A stretch of DNA of 64,000 nt from Methylobacterium fujisawaense (GCF_014138435.1 NZ_JACJIM010000001.1:248001-312000); one strand, 5' to 3'; shown: positions 8,263 through 17,317, counted from the stretch's first letter. Program-made: numbers and translations. The notes: a model not told the origin generated them from the letters alone.

Positions 8263-9750
8263 ATGGCCCTGCCCAATGCGCTCACGGCCAAGCTCGAAAC
8301 GGTCCAGGCCGAGTACCGCGTCGCCCCGCACAACATCGACGCGGAGCAGGCGCTGCTGGGCGCGATCCTGGTGAACAACGACGCCTATTACCGGGTGTCG
8401 GACTTCCTGCTGGCCGAGCACTTCATGGAGGATGCCCACCAGCAGATCTTCACGGTGGCGGCGTCCCTGATCAAGGCGGGCAAGCTCGCCACGCCCATCA
8501 CCATGAAGACCTATCTGGGCGACGCCGATTTCGGCGGCCAGACGGTGATGCAGTACCTCGCCCGGCTCGCCGCCGACGCCACCACGGTGATCAATGCCGG
8601 CGAGTACGGCCGCACGATCTACGACCTCGCCATCCGCCGCCGGCTGATCACCATCGGCGAGGATCTGGTGAACGGCGCCTACGAGGCGCCCGTGGAGCAG
8701 GCGCCGCGCGACCAAATCGAGGAAACCGAGCGGCGGCTCTACGAACTGGCCGAGGCCGGACGCTACGACGGCGGCTTCCAGAAGTTCTCCGACGCGCTGA
8801 CCGCCGCGGTCGACATGGCCGCCAAGGCCTATCAGCGCGAGGGCAAGCTCTCCGGCATCGCCACGGGCCTCAGCGATCTCGACGCCAAGATGGGCGGCCT
8901 CCAGCCCTCCGACCTGATCATTCTTGCGGGCCGCCCGGCCATGGGCAAGACCTCGCTGGTGACCAACATCGCCTTCAACATCGCCAAGGCCTATCGCGGC
9001 GAGAAGCAGGCGGACGGCACGACCAAGACCGTGAATGGCGGGATCGTCGGGTTTTTCTCCCTCGAAATGTCGGCCGAGCAGCTCGCCACCCGTATCATCG
9101 CCGAGCAGTCGGGCGTCCCCTCCTACAAGATCCGCCGCGGCGACATCCGGCCGGAAGATTTCTACAAGATCACCGATGCCGCCCGCGACATGCAGACGAT
9201 CCCGTTCTACATCGACCAGAGCGGCGGCATCTCGATCGCCCAGCTCGCCGCCCGGGCCCGGCGCCTCAAGCGCCAGAAGGGGCTGGATCTGCTGATCGTC
9301 GACTATCTCCAGCTGCTGTCGGGCTCCGGCAAGCGCAGCGACAACCGCGTGCAGGAGATGACCGAGATCACCACGGGCATGAAGGCGCTCGCCAAGGAAC
9401 TGGCGGTGCCGATCATCGGCCTGTCGCAGCTCTCGCGTCAGGTGGAGAACCGCGACGACAAGCGCCCGCAGCTCGCCGACCTTCGCGAATCGGGCTCGAT
9501 CGAGCAGGACGCCGACGTGGTGATGTTCGTGTTCCGTGAGGAATACTACGTCGGCAACAAGAAGCCCCGCGAAGGGACCGAAGAGTTCTTCGCCTGGGAG
9601 GCCGAGATGCAGCGCGTCCACGGCAAGGCCGAGGTCATCCTCGGCAAGCAGCGTCACGGCCCGACCGGCACGGTGGAGCTGCAATTCGACGCCAACATCA
9701 CCCGGTTCTCGAACCTCGCGCAGACGGATCGGATCCCCGAGCAGATGTGA
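8263..9750 (+). CDS. dnaB: Replicative DNA helicase DnaB
   Basis: Hexameric ring helicase that unwinds DNA ahead of the replisome. 495 residues. The N-terminal primase-interaction domain (APHNIDAEQALLGAIL) covers about residues 20-150 and the RecA-type ATPase the rest. Walker A is GRPAMGKT at residues 223-230, with FFSLEMSAEQLATR and LLIVDYLQLL (Walker B) following and the GSIEQDADVV segment near the end. The ATG at 8263 gives the family N-terminus; a GTG at 8215 is a less likely start. Confidence 0.97.
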   Translation: MALPNALTAKLETVQAEYRVAPHNIDAEQALLGAILVNNDAYYRVSDFLLAEHFMEDAHQQIFTVAASLIKAGKLATPITMKTYLGDADFGGQTVMQYLARLAADATTVINAGEYGRTIYDLAIRRRLITIGEDLVNGAYEAPVEQAPRDQIEETERRLYELAEAGRYDGGFQKFSDALTAAVDMAAKAYQREGKLSGIATGLSDLDAKMGGLQPSDLIILAGRPAMGKTSLVTNIAFNIAKAYRGEKQADGTTKTVNGGIVGFFSLEMSAEQLATRIIAEQSGVPSYKIRRGDIRPEDFYKITDAARDMQTIPFYIDQSGGISIAQLAARARRLKRQKGLDLLIVDYLQLLSGSGKRSDNRVQEMTEITTGMKALAKELAVPIIGLSQLSRQVENRDDKRPQLADLRESGSIEQDADVVMFVFREEYYVGNKKPREGTEEFFAWEAEMQRVHGKAEVILGKQRHGPTGTVELQFDANITRFSNLAQTDRIPEQM

Positions 9751-9778
9751 CGGCGCGGGCCGCTGGCGGGTCCGGCCT

Positions 9779-9802
9779 CGGGACGGCACGTCGGCCGTCC
9801 CG
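9779..9802 (+). terminator. Hairpin after dnaB
   Basis: CGGGACGG (9779-9786) pairs with CCGTCCCG (9795-9802), about 30 bases after the dnaB stop. No T-run follows. Confidence 0.3.
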
Positions 9803-9882
9803 ATCGCCGACATCCGCGCGCGAACCATCGCCAAGCCCGGCCGTTGTGGGACAACAAGTGTCCCGCCGCGGCAGGAGCGACG

Positions 9883-10332
9883 ATGAGCGAGCAGACCCCT
9901 CCGAAGATGCCGTACTGGCACGTCTACACCGATGCGGAGGGGGTGAGCCGCCAGGAGCTGGTCCATCTCGAGCGGTTCAAGTTCGAGGGGATCAACCCCG
10001 AGACCGCGCCGCAGTGGAACGACAAGATGGATCCGGCCCCGTCGGTCGTGACCTTCACGGTCCTGCCGGTCGGGTGGGTGGGCGAGTGGCACGAGAACCC
10101 ACGGCCGCAATGGATTGCCATCCTCTCGGGGCGCTGGTTCGTCGAGACCATGGACGGCCACCGGGTCGAGATGGGCCCGGGCGAGCTGATGATGGGCGAG
10201 GACCAGAACACGAAGGCGCGGGACGGCAAGAAGGGCCACCTGTCCGGCACGGTGGGCGACGAGCCCTGCACCATGATCGTGACCGGCCTGCAGGTCGAGC
10301 CGACCGTCAATCAGCCCGGCCGCTTCAGGTAG
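9883..10332 (+). CDS. Cupin-domain protein
   Basis: Small soluble protein of 149 residues with one predicted beta-barrel cupin domain. The first cupin motif region reads GWVGEWHENPRPQWIAILSGRW and the second appears as MGPGELMMGEDQNTKARDGKKGH. These supply His/Glu residues for a metal, though not in a perfect GX5HXH pattern. Substrate unknown. A GCAGGAGCGACG site precedes the ATG at 9883; the open frame starts slightly earlier. It ends ten bases before the SMP-30 gene, so the two are probably an operon, suggesting carbohydrate or small-acid metabolism. Confidence 0.75.
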   Translation: MSEQTPPKMPYWHVYTDAEGVSRQELVHLERFKFEGINPETAPQWNDKMDPAPSVVTFTVLPVGWVGEWHENPRPQWIAILSGRWFVETMDGHRVEMGPGELMMGEDQNTKARDGKKGHLSGTVGDEPCTMIVTGLQVEPTVNQPGRFR

Positions 10333-10342
10333 GCCCGGTCTG

Positions 10343-11245
10343 ATGGAGGGCTTCGACCTCACGCAGCCGCGCTTCAAGGCCTACATCCTGCCGAACGCGC
10401 CGCTGGAGAAGCTCGCCGAGGGGTTCCGCTGGACGGAGGGTCCGGTCTGGTTCGGCGACCGCGACGAGCTGCTGTTCTCGGATCTCCCGAACAACCGGGT
10501 GATGCGCTGGTCCGACTCTGCCGGCCTGAGCGTCTACCGGGCGGCGAGCGACTTCGAGAACGGCCATGCCCGCGACCGCCAGGGACGGATGCTGTCCTGC
10601 TCGCATCGCGGCCGGCGCATCCACCGCACCGAACTCGACGGAAGCATCACCAGCCTCGTGGAGCGCTACCGGGGGCGGCGGCTGAACTCGCCCAACGACA
10701 TCGTCTGCAAGTCGGACGGGACGATCTGGTTCTCGGATCCGCCCTACGGCATCCAGACCGACTACGAAGGCGGCAAGCAGGATTCCGAGCTGCCCGCCGC
10801 AGTCTACCGGTTCGACCCGCGCGACGGCTCGCTGCGGGTGGTGGCCGACGATTTCCAGGGGCCGAACGGGCTGTGCTTCTCGCCCGACGAGCGCAGGCTC
10901 TACATCGTCGAGACCGGCCTGCAGTTCGACACCGACCCGCTCCAGCACGTCCGCGTGTTCGACGTCGGCGAAGACGGCGGCCTGTCCGGGGGCGCCGTCT
11001 TCTGCACGATCGCGCCGGGCAATGCCGACGGGATCCGCTGCGACGAGCATGGCAATCTCTGGTCGAGCGCCGGGGACGGGGTCCACTGCATCGACCCGGG
11101 CGGCGAGCTGGTCGGCAAGATCCGCGTGCCCGCGACGGTCGCCAACCTGACCTTCGGCGGCCGCAACAACAGCCGCCTCTTCCTCTGCGCCTCGCAGGCG
11201 CTCTACGCGATCTACGTGAACGTGCGGGGGGCTCCTCTCCTGTGA
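10343..11245 (+). CDS. SMP-30/gluconolactonase/LRE family lactonase
   Basis: Predicted six-bladed beta-propeller hydrolase that opens sugar lactones with a divalent metal. 300 residues. Visible signatures are EGFRWTEGPVWFGDRDELLFSD, RLNSPNDIVCKSDGTIWFSDPPYG and GPNGLCFSPDERRLYIVETG, which carry the Glu, Asn and Asp metal ligands of the family. No signal peptide, so cytoplasmic. It overlaps the next gene by four bases (GTGA). The exact lactone cannot be read from sequence; a xylose dehydrogenase that would make a lactone is encoded at 23667-24443 but not linked. Confidence 0.88.
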   Translation: MEGFDLTQPRFKAYILPNAPLEKLAEGFRWTEGPVWFGDRDELLFSDLPNNRVMRWSDSAGLSVYRAASDFENGHARDRQGRMLSCSHRGRRIHRTELDGSITSLVERYRGRRLNSPNDIVCKSDGTIWFSDPPYGIQTDYEGGKQDSELPAAVYRFDPRDGSLRVVADDFQGPNGLCFSPDERRLYIVETGLQFDTDPLQHVRVFDVGEDGGLSGGAVFCTIAPGNADGIRCDEHGNLWSSAGDGVHCIDPGGELVGKIRVPATVANLTFGGRNNSRLFLCASQALYAIYVNVRGAPLL

Positions 11246-12138
11246 GCGGGGTGCGGGCGCTCATCGGGTTCGGCCGCACCGTCGCGGACCTTGCCGTCAC
11301 GGAAGCCTTCTACCGGGACGGACTCGGCTTCGCGCGGATCGCGCCGCCGGAACCCCTGCCCCCCGCGCAGGCGGAAGCGATGGGACTCGGGGACAGGCGC
11401 GCGACGCAGCTGCGCATGCGGCTCGGCGCGCAGACCGTCACCTTCCTCACGGTGGATCCGCCCGGTGCGCCCTACCCGGCCGATCCGGCGGCGACCGACC
11501 CGTTCTTCCAGCATCTCGCGATCCCGGTCCGCGACATGGCGGCCGCGATGGCGCAGCTCGCGCCGCTATCCCCGATTCCCATCAGCCGCGGCGGTCCCCA
11601 GCGCCTGCCGGAATCCACGGGGGGCGTGACCGCCTACAAGTTCCGTGACCCCGACGGGCACCCGCTGGAGCTGATCGTCTTTCCCGGCGGCCCCCCGGCC
11701 GACCGCTGGCGCGAGGCGCCGGGGCTGTTTCTGGGGATCGATCACTCGGCGATCACCGTCACCGATCTTGAGGCGACCCTGGCCTTCCTGACCGGCCCCC
11801 TCGGTCTCACGCTGGCGGAACGCGGCCTGAATCAGGGCCCGGAACAGGCACGCCTCGATGGCCTGGACGATCCGCAGGTCGATGTGCTGGCGCTGGAACC
11901 GCCGGAGCCGGCGCCGCACGTGGAACTGCTGCATTATCGCGTGCCCGCCACCGAACGGCGGCTCGTCTTCGGGCCCGCCGACCGGGCCGCGACCCGCTAT
12001 GTTTTTGGAGCGACTGATTTAGATCGCCTGTTCGCGACGGACCGTCCGGAAAGCCCGCGCTTGCGAATCTCCGCCGATCGCACGGCGGCCTACTGTAGCG
12101 GGCCGGGCGGCCACGGTTTCCTGTTCCTCCGGAATTGA
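11242..12138 (+). CDS. Tandem VOC (glyoxalase/bleomycin-resistance fold) protein
   Basis: 298 residues formed by two vicinal-oxygen-chelate domains, about residues 1-150 and 155-298. The first shows FYRDGLGFARI, FFQHLAIPVRDMAAAM and KFRDPDGHPLELIVFP; the second shows IDHSAITVTDLEATLAFL and ends with GPGGHGFLFL. Dioxygenases and lyases of this fold use metal ligands from paired domains. The reaction is not identifiable. The start is a GTG at 11242 overlapping the lactonase stop, so it is coupled to the two upstream genes. Confidence 0.8.
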   Translation: MSGVRALIGFGRTVADLAVTEAFYRDGLGFARIAPPEPLPPAQAEAMGLGDRRATQLRMRLGAQTVTFLTVDPPGAPYPADPAATDPFFQHLAIPVRDMAAAMAQLAPLSPIPISRGGPQRLPESTGGVTAYKFRDPDGHPLELIVFPGGPPADRWREAPGLFLGIDHSAITVTDLEATLAFLTGPLGLTLAERGLNQGPEQARLDGLDDPQVDVLALEPPEPAPHVELLHYRVPATERRLVFGPADRAATRYVFGATDLDRLFATDRPESPRLRISADRTAAYCSGPGGHGFLFLRN

Positions 12139-12212
12139 GGACGCAGCGCCGACTTGCTCGCCATCGTGGAGCAGGTAGGCTCTATTCGTAGATTCCGTGA
12201 GCGAGCGCCATC

Positions 12213-12446
12213 ATGCGCATCAGCGTCGAGGCTGCCGGAGGCCGCCTTCCGCAACTTATTGAAGCCGCCGCACAGGGCGAGGACGTGATCCTTTCCCAGG
12301 CAGACCGGCCCGTAGCCCGCATCGTTCCCATTACGACGTCTTCGTTCCGCGTCGGCATTCTGCCTCCGCTTGCCCTGGGGCGAGGACCGGATTGGCTCGA
12401 ACCGATCCCTGAGGACGAGATCGCGCTCTGGGAAGGCGATCTTTGA
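12213..12446 (+). CDS. Phd/YefM-type antitoxin
   Basis: 77 residues. The first 45 match prevent-host-death antitoxins (MRISVEAAGGRLPQLIEAAAQG then DVILSQADRPVARIVPI), the DNA-binding part that represses the operon. The C-terminal half, ending EDEIALWEGDL, would wrap the toxin. It overlaps the PIN toxin gene by four bases, the usual arrangement for a type II toxin-antitoxin pair. Autorepression is expected for the family; no clear palindrome was seen in the 74 bases upstream. Confidence 0.88.
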   Translation: MRISVEAAGGRLPQLIEAAAQGEDVILSQADRPVARIVPITTSSFRVGILPPLALGRGPDWLEPIPEDEIALWEGDL

Positions 12447-12826
12447 CCGCCGTTCTCCTCGATACGCATACTTGGGCATGGAGCCTGACCGACGATCCGA
12501 GGCTATCGGCCCGCGCGCGGGCGGCGATCACCGGCGCGGGATCGGTTGAAGTCAGTCCCATCTCGTTCTTCGAGATCGCGCAGAAGGTGCGTCTCGGAAA
12601 ATGGCCCCAGATGGCCGCGTATGTCGATCAGCTCGTCGCTCTCCTCGATCAGCAAGGCGGCCGGGTCGCCGACTTGCTGCCCGCCATCTGCCTCACCGGT
12701 GGCACGATGGACTGGCACCATCGTGATCCGTTCGACCGCCTCCTCGCCGCCACCGCACTCCACTACGCGTATCCGCTGATCTCCGCAGACACCGTCTTCG
12801 ACGGTATCGTGGAGCGGATCTGGTGA
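12443..12826 (+). CDS. PIN-domain toxin (VapC-like RNase)
   Basis: 127 residues. PIN-domain acidic residues are visible: Asp in LLDTHTWAWSL near residue 7, Glu in SPISFFEIAQKVRLGKW, Asp in HRDPFDRLLAATAL and Asp in LISADTVFDG. These form the Mg-dependent ribonuclease site. Start codon is TTG at 12443 within TTGA, overlapping the antitoxin stop; no in-frame ATG or GTG restores the DTHTW start, so TTG is probably real. A weak start would keep toxin below antitoxin. Intact and likely functional. Confidence 0.87.
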   Translation: MTAVLLDTHTWAWSLTDDPRLSARARAAITGAGSVEVSPISFFEIAQKVRLGKWPQMAAYVDQLVALLDQQGGRVADLLPAICLTGGTMDWHHRDPFDRLLAATALHYAYPLISADTVFDGIVERIW

Positions 12827-12891
12827 TCCTCCGCCGGGCTTGACGCGTCGCCCCTCCGGCGTCCAATCCGGCCGCCCCGGAGGTGAGACTG

Positions 12892-13794
12892 ATGCCGTTC
12901 CTCGCCCTGCCCTTTCCGGCCATCGATCCTGTGGCGCTCGCGATCGGGCCGATCACGATCAAATGGTACGCCCTCGCCTACATCGCCGGCCTGATCGGCG
13001 GGTGGTACTACGCGCGCCGCCTCGTCATGGCCGACAGCCTCTGGGGCGTGGTGAAGCGCCCGCAGGTCGTCGACATCGACGACCTCGTCGTCTGGGTGGC
13101 GCTCGGCGTCGTGCTCGGCGGCCGGATCGGCTACGTGCTGTTCTACAATCTCCCGATGTACATCGCCGATCCGATGGAGATCCTGGCGATCCGCAACGGC
13201 GGCATGTCGTTCCACGGCGGCTTCATCGGGGCGATCCTGGCCTTCCTGCTGTTCGCGCGCGGCAAGGGCCTTAACGGCTACACGCTCCTCGACATCGGCG
13301 CGGTGGTCGTGCCGATCGGCCTGTTCTTCGGCCGGATCGCCAATTTCGTGAACGGCGAACTCTGGGGCCGCGTGGCGCCGGACTTCCCCTACGCCATCGT
13401 GTTCCCGAGCGGCGGGCCCGTGCCCCGCCATCCGAGCCAGCTCTACGAGGCCGCCACAGAAGGTCTGCTGCTGTTCATCGTGATGGCGGTGAGCGTCCGC
13501 CGGTTCGGCTTCCGCAAGCCCGGCCTCCTCGGCGGCATCTTCGTCCTCGGCTACGCCCTGGCGCGGACCTTCTGCGAGTTCTTCCGCGAGCCGGACCGCC
13601 AGCTCGGCTTCCTGTTCGGCGACCATTTCGGTCCGATGGGCGGCGGCGTGACCATGGGCATGCTGCTGTGCGTGCCGATGATGGTCGTCGGCCTCACCTA
13701 CATCGTGCTGGCCGGGACCGGCCGGACGCGTCCGCGCCATCCGGTGGCGACACCCGCCGCCGAGGCGGACCGCAAGGCGGCCGTCGAGGCGTGA
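12892..13794 (+). CDS. lgt: Prolipoprotein diacylglyceryl transferase
   Basis: Inner-membrane enzyme that moves diacylglycerol from phosphatidylglycerol to the lipobox Cys of prelipoproteins. 300 residues with about seven membrane segments. Hallmarks are GGRIGYVLFYN, MSFHGGFIGAILAF with the essential His, and GRIANFVNGELWGR, the Lgt signature. The ATG at 12892 follows GGAGGTGAGACTG; a GTG at 12883 lies inside that ribosome site and is less likely. Its stop overlaps the methyltransferase start. Confidence 0.96.
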   Translation: MPFLALPFPAIDPVALAIGPITIKWYALAYIAGLIGGWYYARRLVMADSLWGVVKRPQVVDIDDLVVWVALGVVLGGRIGYVLFYNLPMYIADPMEILAIRNGGMSFHGGFIGAILAFLLFARGKGLNGYTLLDIGAVVVPIGLFFGRIANFVNGELWGRVAPDFPYAIVFPSGGPVPRHPSQLYEAATEGLLLFIVMAVSVRRFGFRKPGLLGGIFVLGYALARTFCEFFREPDRQLGFLFGDHFGPMGGGVTMGMLLCVPMMVVGLTYIVLAGTGRTRPRHPVATPAAEADRKAAVEA

Positions 13795-14861
13795 GCCCCC
13801 TCGGAGCCGAGATCGCGGCGCTGATCCGCCAGAACGGGCCGATCGGCGTCGATCGCTACATGGCCCTGTGCCTCGGCCATCCGGTCCACGGCTACTACCG
13901 CACCCGCGACCCTCTGGGCGCTCGGGGCGACTTCACCACCGCGCCCGAGATCAGCCAGATGTTCGGCGAGTTGATCGGTGCCTGGAGCGCCTATGTCCAC
14001 GAGTTGATGGGACGACCCGATCCCCTGGTTCTGGTGGAGCTGGGGCCCGGCCGCGGCACGCTGATGGCGGACGCGCTGCGGGCGTTGCGGTCGGCGCGCC
14101 CGGGAATGCGCGTGGCACCGCATCTGGTGGAGACCAGCCCGGTCCTGCGGGCCGCGCAGGAACGCCTCCTCGCCGGGACCGGCGCGGCGTGGCACGCCGA
14201 CATCGAGTCGCTGCCTCCGGGTCCCGCGATCATCCTGGCGAACGAGTTCTTCGACTGCCTGCCGGTGCGCCAGTTCGAGCGCCGGCCGACGGGCTGGCAC
14301 GAGCGGCAGGTCGGCCTCGATCCGCAGGGCGGCCTCGCCTTCGGGCTGTCGCCGGAGCCGACCCCCGGCCTCGACGCGGACGGCCCGGACGGGGCGCTCA
14401 TGAGCGTGCCGACGGCCGGGCTCGCGCTGATGCGCAGCTTGGCGCGGCGTCTGTGCACCCAGGGGGGCAGCCTGCTGGCCATCGATTACGGCCATGTCCG
14501 ACCAGGCTTCGGCGACACCCTCCAGGCCCTGTCGGGGCATCGCTTCGCCGATCCACTGGCCGCGCCCGGCGAGGCGGATCTGACGCATCATGTCGATTTC
14601 GCCGCCCACGCGAAGGCGGCACAGGCCGAGGGCGCGGCGATCCATGGGCCGGTGGACCAGGGCGACTTCCTGGCAGCCCTCGGACTCGGCGCCCGTGCCG
14701 AACGTCTGAAGGCCCGGGCCAATGCGGCGCAATCCGCCGCGATCGACGCGGCAATCACCCGCCTCACGGATCCGAGCCGGGGCGGGATGGGCAGCCTGTT
14801 CAAGGTGATGGCGGTGAGCGGCCCGGCCCTCGGACCGCTCCCGGGGTTTCCGGCGGCCTGA
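13791..14861 (+). CDS. MidA/NDUFAF7-type SAM-dependent methyltransferase (COG1565)
   Basis: 356 residues. The mitochondrial homologue NDUFAF7 methylates an arginine of complex I subunit NDUFS2 during assembly; the bacterial role is assumed similar. Visible are YYRTRDPLGARGDFTTAPEISQMFGELIGAW, the SAM-binding VLVELGPGRGTLMADALRAL and ILANEFFDCLPVRQF, all family signatures. The start is GTG at 13791 overlapping the lgt stop. The lgt neighbour followed by pgeF is a common alphaproteobacterial order. Confidence 0.88.
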   Translation: MSPLGAEIAALIRQNGPIGVDRYMALCLGHPVHGYYRTRDPLGARGDFTTAPEISQMFGELIGAWSAYVHELMGRPDPLVLVELGPGRGTLMADALRALRSARPGMRVAPHLVETSPVLRAAQERLLAGTGAAWHADIESLPPGPAIILANEFFDCLPVRQFERRPTGWHERQVGLDPQGGLAFGLSPEPTPGLDADGPDGALMSVPTAGLALMRSLARRLCTQGGSLLAIDYGHVRPGFGDTLQALSGHRFADPLAAPGEADLTHHVDFAAHAKAAQAEGAAIHGPVDQGDFLAALGLGARAERLKARANAAQSAAIDAAITRLTDPSRGGMGSLFKVMAVSGPALGPLPGFPAA

Positions 14862-14903
14862 GCCGCCGGGCCGATCCTCGGCCCCGCAGGGGGCCGGATT
14901 CGG

Positions 14904-15095
14904 TCAGCCGAAGGAGCCGAAGCCGGAATCCGTCTGGGTGGACGGCCGCGGTGTCGGCGGTGCAGGCGGGTTGAGGTCGGTCGGGTCGAAGGCGGCGGGC
15001 TCTCCCGTGACGGGGTGGGCGGGCGCGCTCGGGATCCGGGGCTCTTCAGCCTCGGGCGTCTCGGGCAGGACGTCGGTCTCGATCCCTCGTGACAT
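14904..15095 (-). CDS. Small proline-rich hypothetical protein
   Basis: 63 residues, acidic first half and Pro/Thr/Ser-rich second half (NPPAPPTPRPS), no signal peptide or membrane segment. Supported by a good ribosome site (GAGAAGGAT, about six bases before the ATG) and by lying between genes rather than inside one. Probably disordered. Function unknown. It reads against the flanking genes, with its 5' end facing pgeF. Confidence 0.55.
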   Translation of the reverse strand: MSRGIETDVLPETPEAEEPRIPSAPAHPVTGEPAAFDPTDLNPPAPPTPRPSTQTDSGFGSFG

Positions 15096-15239
15096 TGCGA
15101 TCCTTCTCAAGGCGGAGCCGGATCGGCTCCATACTGCAATGCAGCAAGAATCTGACGGTTGAACGACATCGTCAAGGGTCCGCCCTTGCGCTATCGGGGC
15201 GCGATACGAGCAACCGCGAGGCCGACCGTGACCGCAGGC

Positions 15240-16010
15240 ATGATCATCGAGGCGCCGGAACTCTCCGCGCATGCGGGCGTGCGCCACGCCTTCTTCACCC
15301 GCGTCGGCGGGGTTTCGGACGGCCTCTACGCGTCGCTCAACGGTGGGCTCGGCTCCCAGGACGTGCCGGAGCGTGTCGCCGAGAACCGGGCGCGGATGTG
15401 CGGCCGGCTCGGCCTGCCGCCGGATCGGCTCGTCAGCCTGTACCAGGTCCACTCGGCCGATGTCGTCACCGTCGAAGCGCCCTTCGCGGCGGCGGAGCGG
15501 CCCAAGGCCGACGCCATGGTGACGCGGAAGCCGGGCCTGGCGCTCGGTATCGCCACGGCGGATTGCGGGCCGATCCTGTTCGCGGATCCCGAGAACGGGG
15601 TCGTCGGTGCCGCCCATGCCGGCTGGAAGGGCGCCCTCACCGGCGTGATCGGCGCGACGGTGGCGGCGATGGAGGCGCTCGGCGCGCGGCGGCAGCGGAT
15701 CGTCGCCGTGCTGGGCCCGACGATCGGGCAGGCTTCCTACGAGGTCGGCCCGGACTTCATCACCCGGTTCCGGTCCGACGCCCCCGGCATGGAGCGCTTC
15801 CTCGCGGCCGGCACGCGGCCCGGACACGCGCAGTTCGACCTGCCGGGCTTCATCCTGGCCCGGCTCGCCGAGGCCGAGGTCGGGGAAGCCAGCGCGCTCA
15901 ACCTCTGCACCTACGCGGATCCGGAGCGGTTCTACAGCTATCGGCGGACCACGCATCGCGGCGAGGCCGATTACGGCCGCCTCATCTCCGCCGTGACGCT
16001 CGTCCCCTGA
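15240..16010 (+). CDS. pgeF: Peptidoglycan editing factor / multi-copper-oxidase-fold purine nucleosidase (YfiH family)
   Basis: 256 residues. Family members act on purine nucleosides and, in E. coli, keep L-Ser out of the peptidoglycan stem. Metal ligands are visible in YQVHSADVV (His), ATADCGPILF (Cys) and VVGAAHAGWKG (His), the canonical trio. HAFFTRVGGVSDGLYASLN is the N-terminal signature. The ATG at 15240 is chosen; in-frame GTG at 15228 and TTG at 15159 would only add a non-conserved leader. Cytoplasmic. Confidence 0.88.
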   Translation: MIIEAPELSAHAGVRHAFFTRVGGVSDGLYASLNGGLGSQDVPERVAENRARMCGRLGLPPDRLVSLYQVHSADVVTVEAPFAAAERPKADAMVTRKPGLALGIATADCGPILFADPENGVVGAAHAGWKGALTGVIGATVAAMEALGARRQRIVAVLGPTIGQASYEVGPDFITRFRSDAPGMERFLAAGTRPGHAQFDLPGFILARLAEAEVGEASALNLCTYADPERFYSYRRTTHRGEADYGRLISAVTLVP

Positions 16011-16276
16011 CGACACGGTCCGCCATCGGACACCAGAGGTGCGACACTTTGTCGATGCACGGGTGAGAAAAAAGCGTAGCCGTGAATGAACCTTGGCCAT
16101 TCGCCCGCGTTGGGGGGTCAAGGTGCCGGGGATAAACGGCGGGTTGCCATAAGGGGCCGCGAATGCGGTCGGCGACACCGCGGAGCGCAAAGCAGCCCTG
16201 GAACCGCTGGAACGCAGCCAGATCCGGTTACGCCCCCGTCCGGCCACGGTCGGGGCGGACCACCAGTGAGGACCAG

Positions 16277-17119
16277 ATGATGAAATCCCTGCTCCGTGTG
16301 ACCACGGCCCTCGCGGGCGTCGCCTTCGCCGGCTCGGCCTTCGCCGCCGACCTGCCGCGCCGCGCCGCCCCCCCGCCGATCTTCACCCCCGTCCCGGTCT
16401 TCACCTGGACCGGCGCCTATTTCGGTATCAACGCCGGCTACGCTTTCGACGCCAGCGACCGCAACACCGGTTCCAGCTTCGGCGTGCCCTTCCCCTACGC
16501 CGCTCCCGGCACCGTCGCGACCTTCCGCAACCGCAGCCAGGACGGCTTCTCCGGCGGTGGCCAGGTCGGCTACAACTACCAGTTCACCCCCGGCTCCGGC
16601 ATCGTCATCGGCGTCGAGGCCGACGCCCAGTACCTCGACTTCGGCCGCAGCCGGAACAACGCCTTCATCTCCGGCGCGCTGGCCCCCGGCTACTACGTCA
16701 CCGACCCGCGCGGCCTCTCCAGCCTCGACTTCTTCGGCACCGTCCGCGGTCGTCTCGGCTACGCCTTCGACCGCACCCTGATCTACGGCACCGGCGGCTT
16801 CGCCTACGGCTCGGGCAGCGCCGACCGCTCCTTCGGCGGCTATGCCGGCAACGACAGCTTCCGCACCGGCTGGGCCGCCGGCGGCGGCATCGAGTATGCC
16901 CTTCCCACCGACTCCTTCCTGAACTTCTTCCGCTCGTCGGCCGTGACGCTCAAGGTCGAAGGCCTGTACGTCAATCTCGACCGCGGTACCCGCAACCAGG
17001 GCGCGCTCGTCGTCAACGCCGCCAACAACTTCCCCGTCGTCTACAGCGGCGTCGGCCGCCGCTCCGACGAGTTCGCCGTCGTCCGCGCCGGCCTGAACTA
17101 CAAGTTCGGCACCTTCTAG
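16277..17119 (+). CDS. Outer-membrane beta-barrel protein (Omp25/31 type)
   Basis: 280 residues. A signal peptide (MMKSLLRVTTALAGVAFAGS, cut after AFA) is followed by AADLPRRAAPPP and FTWTGAYFGINAGYAF, the standard start of Rhizobiales Omp25/Omp31-like porins. Alternating aromatic strands (GGQVGYNYQF, VRGRLGYAFDRTLIYGTGGFAYG) and a C-terminal VRAGLNYKFGTF give an eight-strand barrel ending in Phe. Role in outer-membrane structure is likely; no enzyme site. Ribosome site GTGAGGACCAG precedes a double ATG. An intrinsic terminator follows. Confidence 0.9.
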   Translation: MMKSLLRVTTALAGVAFAGSAFAADLPRRAAPPPIFTPVPVFTWTGAYFGINAGYAFDASDRNTGSSFGVPFPYAAPGTVATFRNRSQDGFSGGGQVGYNYQFTPGSGIVIGVEADAQYLDFGRSRNNAFISGALAPGYYVTDPRGLSSLDFFGTVRGRLGYAFDRTLIYGTGGFAYGSGSADRSFGGYAGNDSFRTGWAAGGGIEYALPTDSFLNFFRSSAVTLKVEGLYVNLDRGTRNQGALVVNAANNFPVVYSGVGRRSDEFAVVRAGLNYKFGTF

Positions 17120-17167
17120 GATTGCGCGACGGCGCGGCTACGGCCGCGTTCGGGATCCGCCTCTGGG

Positions 17168-17200
17168 AAGCCCGGCCGAAAGGTCGGGCTTCTCGTTTTT
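17168..17200 (+). terminator. Intrinsic terminator of the outer-membrane protein gene
   Basis: AAGCCCGGCC at 17168-17177, a GAAA loop and GGTCGGGCTT at 17182-17191 form a ten-pair stem with one G-T pair, followed by CTCGTTTTT. Classic rho-independent structure 49 bases after the stop. Confidence 0.85.
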
Positions 17201-17317
17201 CGCGGCCGGCGGATGAAGTTTTCGCAATCCCCCTGACAAAGCGTCGCCGCGCACCCATGTCGTGTCTGCCATGCGGCGCGTTCGGGCCCGCGGGTGAGAT
17301 TCGAGGAGGACGACTCC

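Noticed and set aside
7978..10377. Long minus-strand open frame opposite dnaB
   Set aside because: It is antisense to a clear dnaB, has no family features and reflects high GC codon structure.
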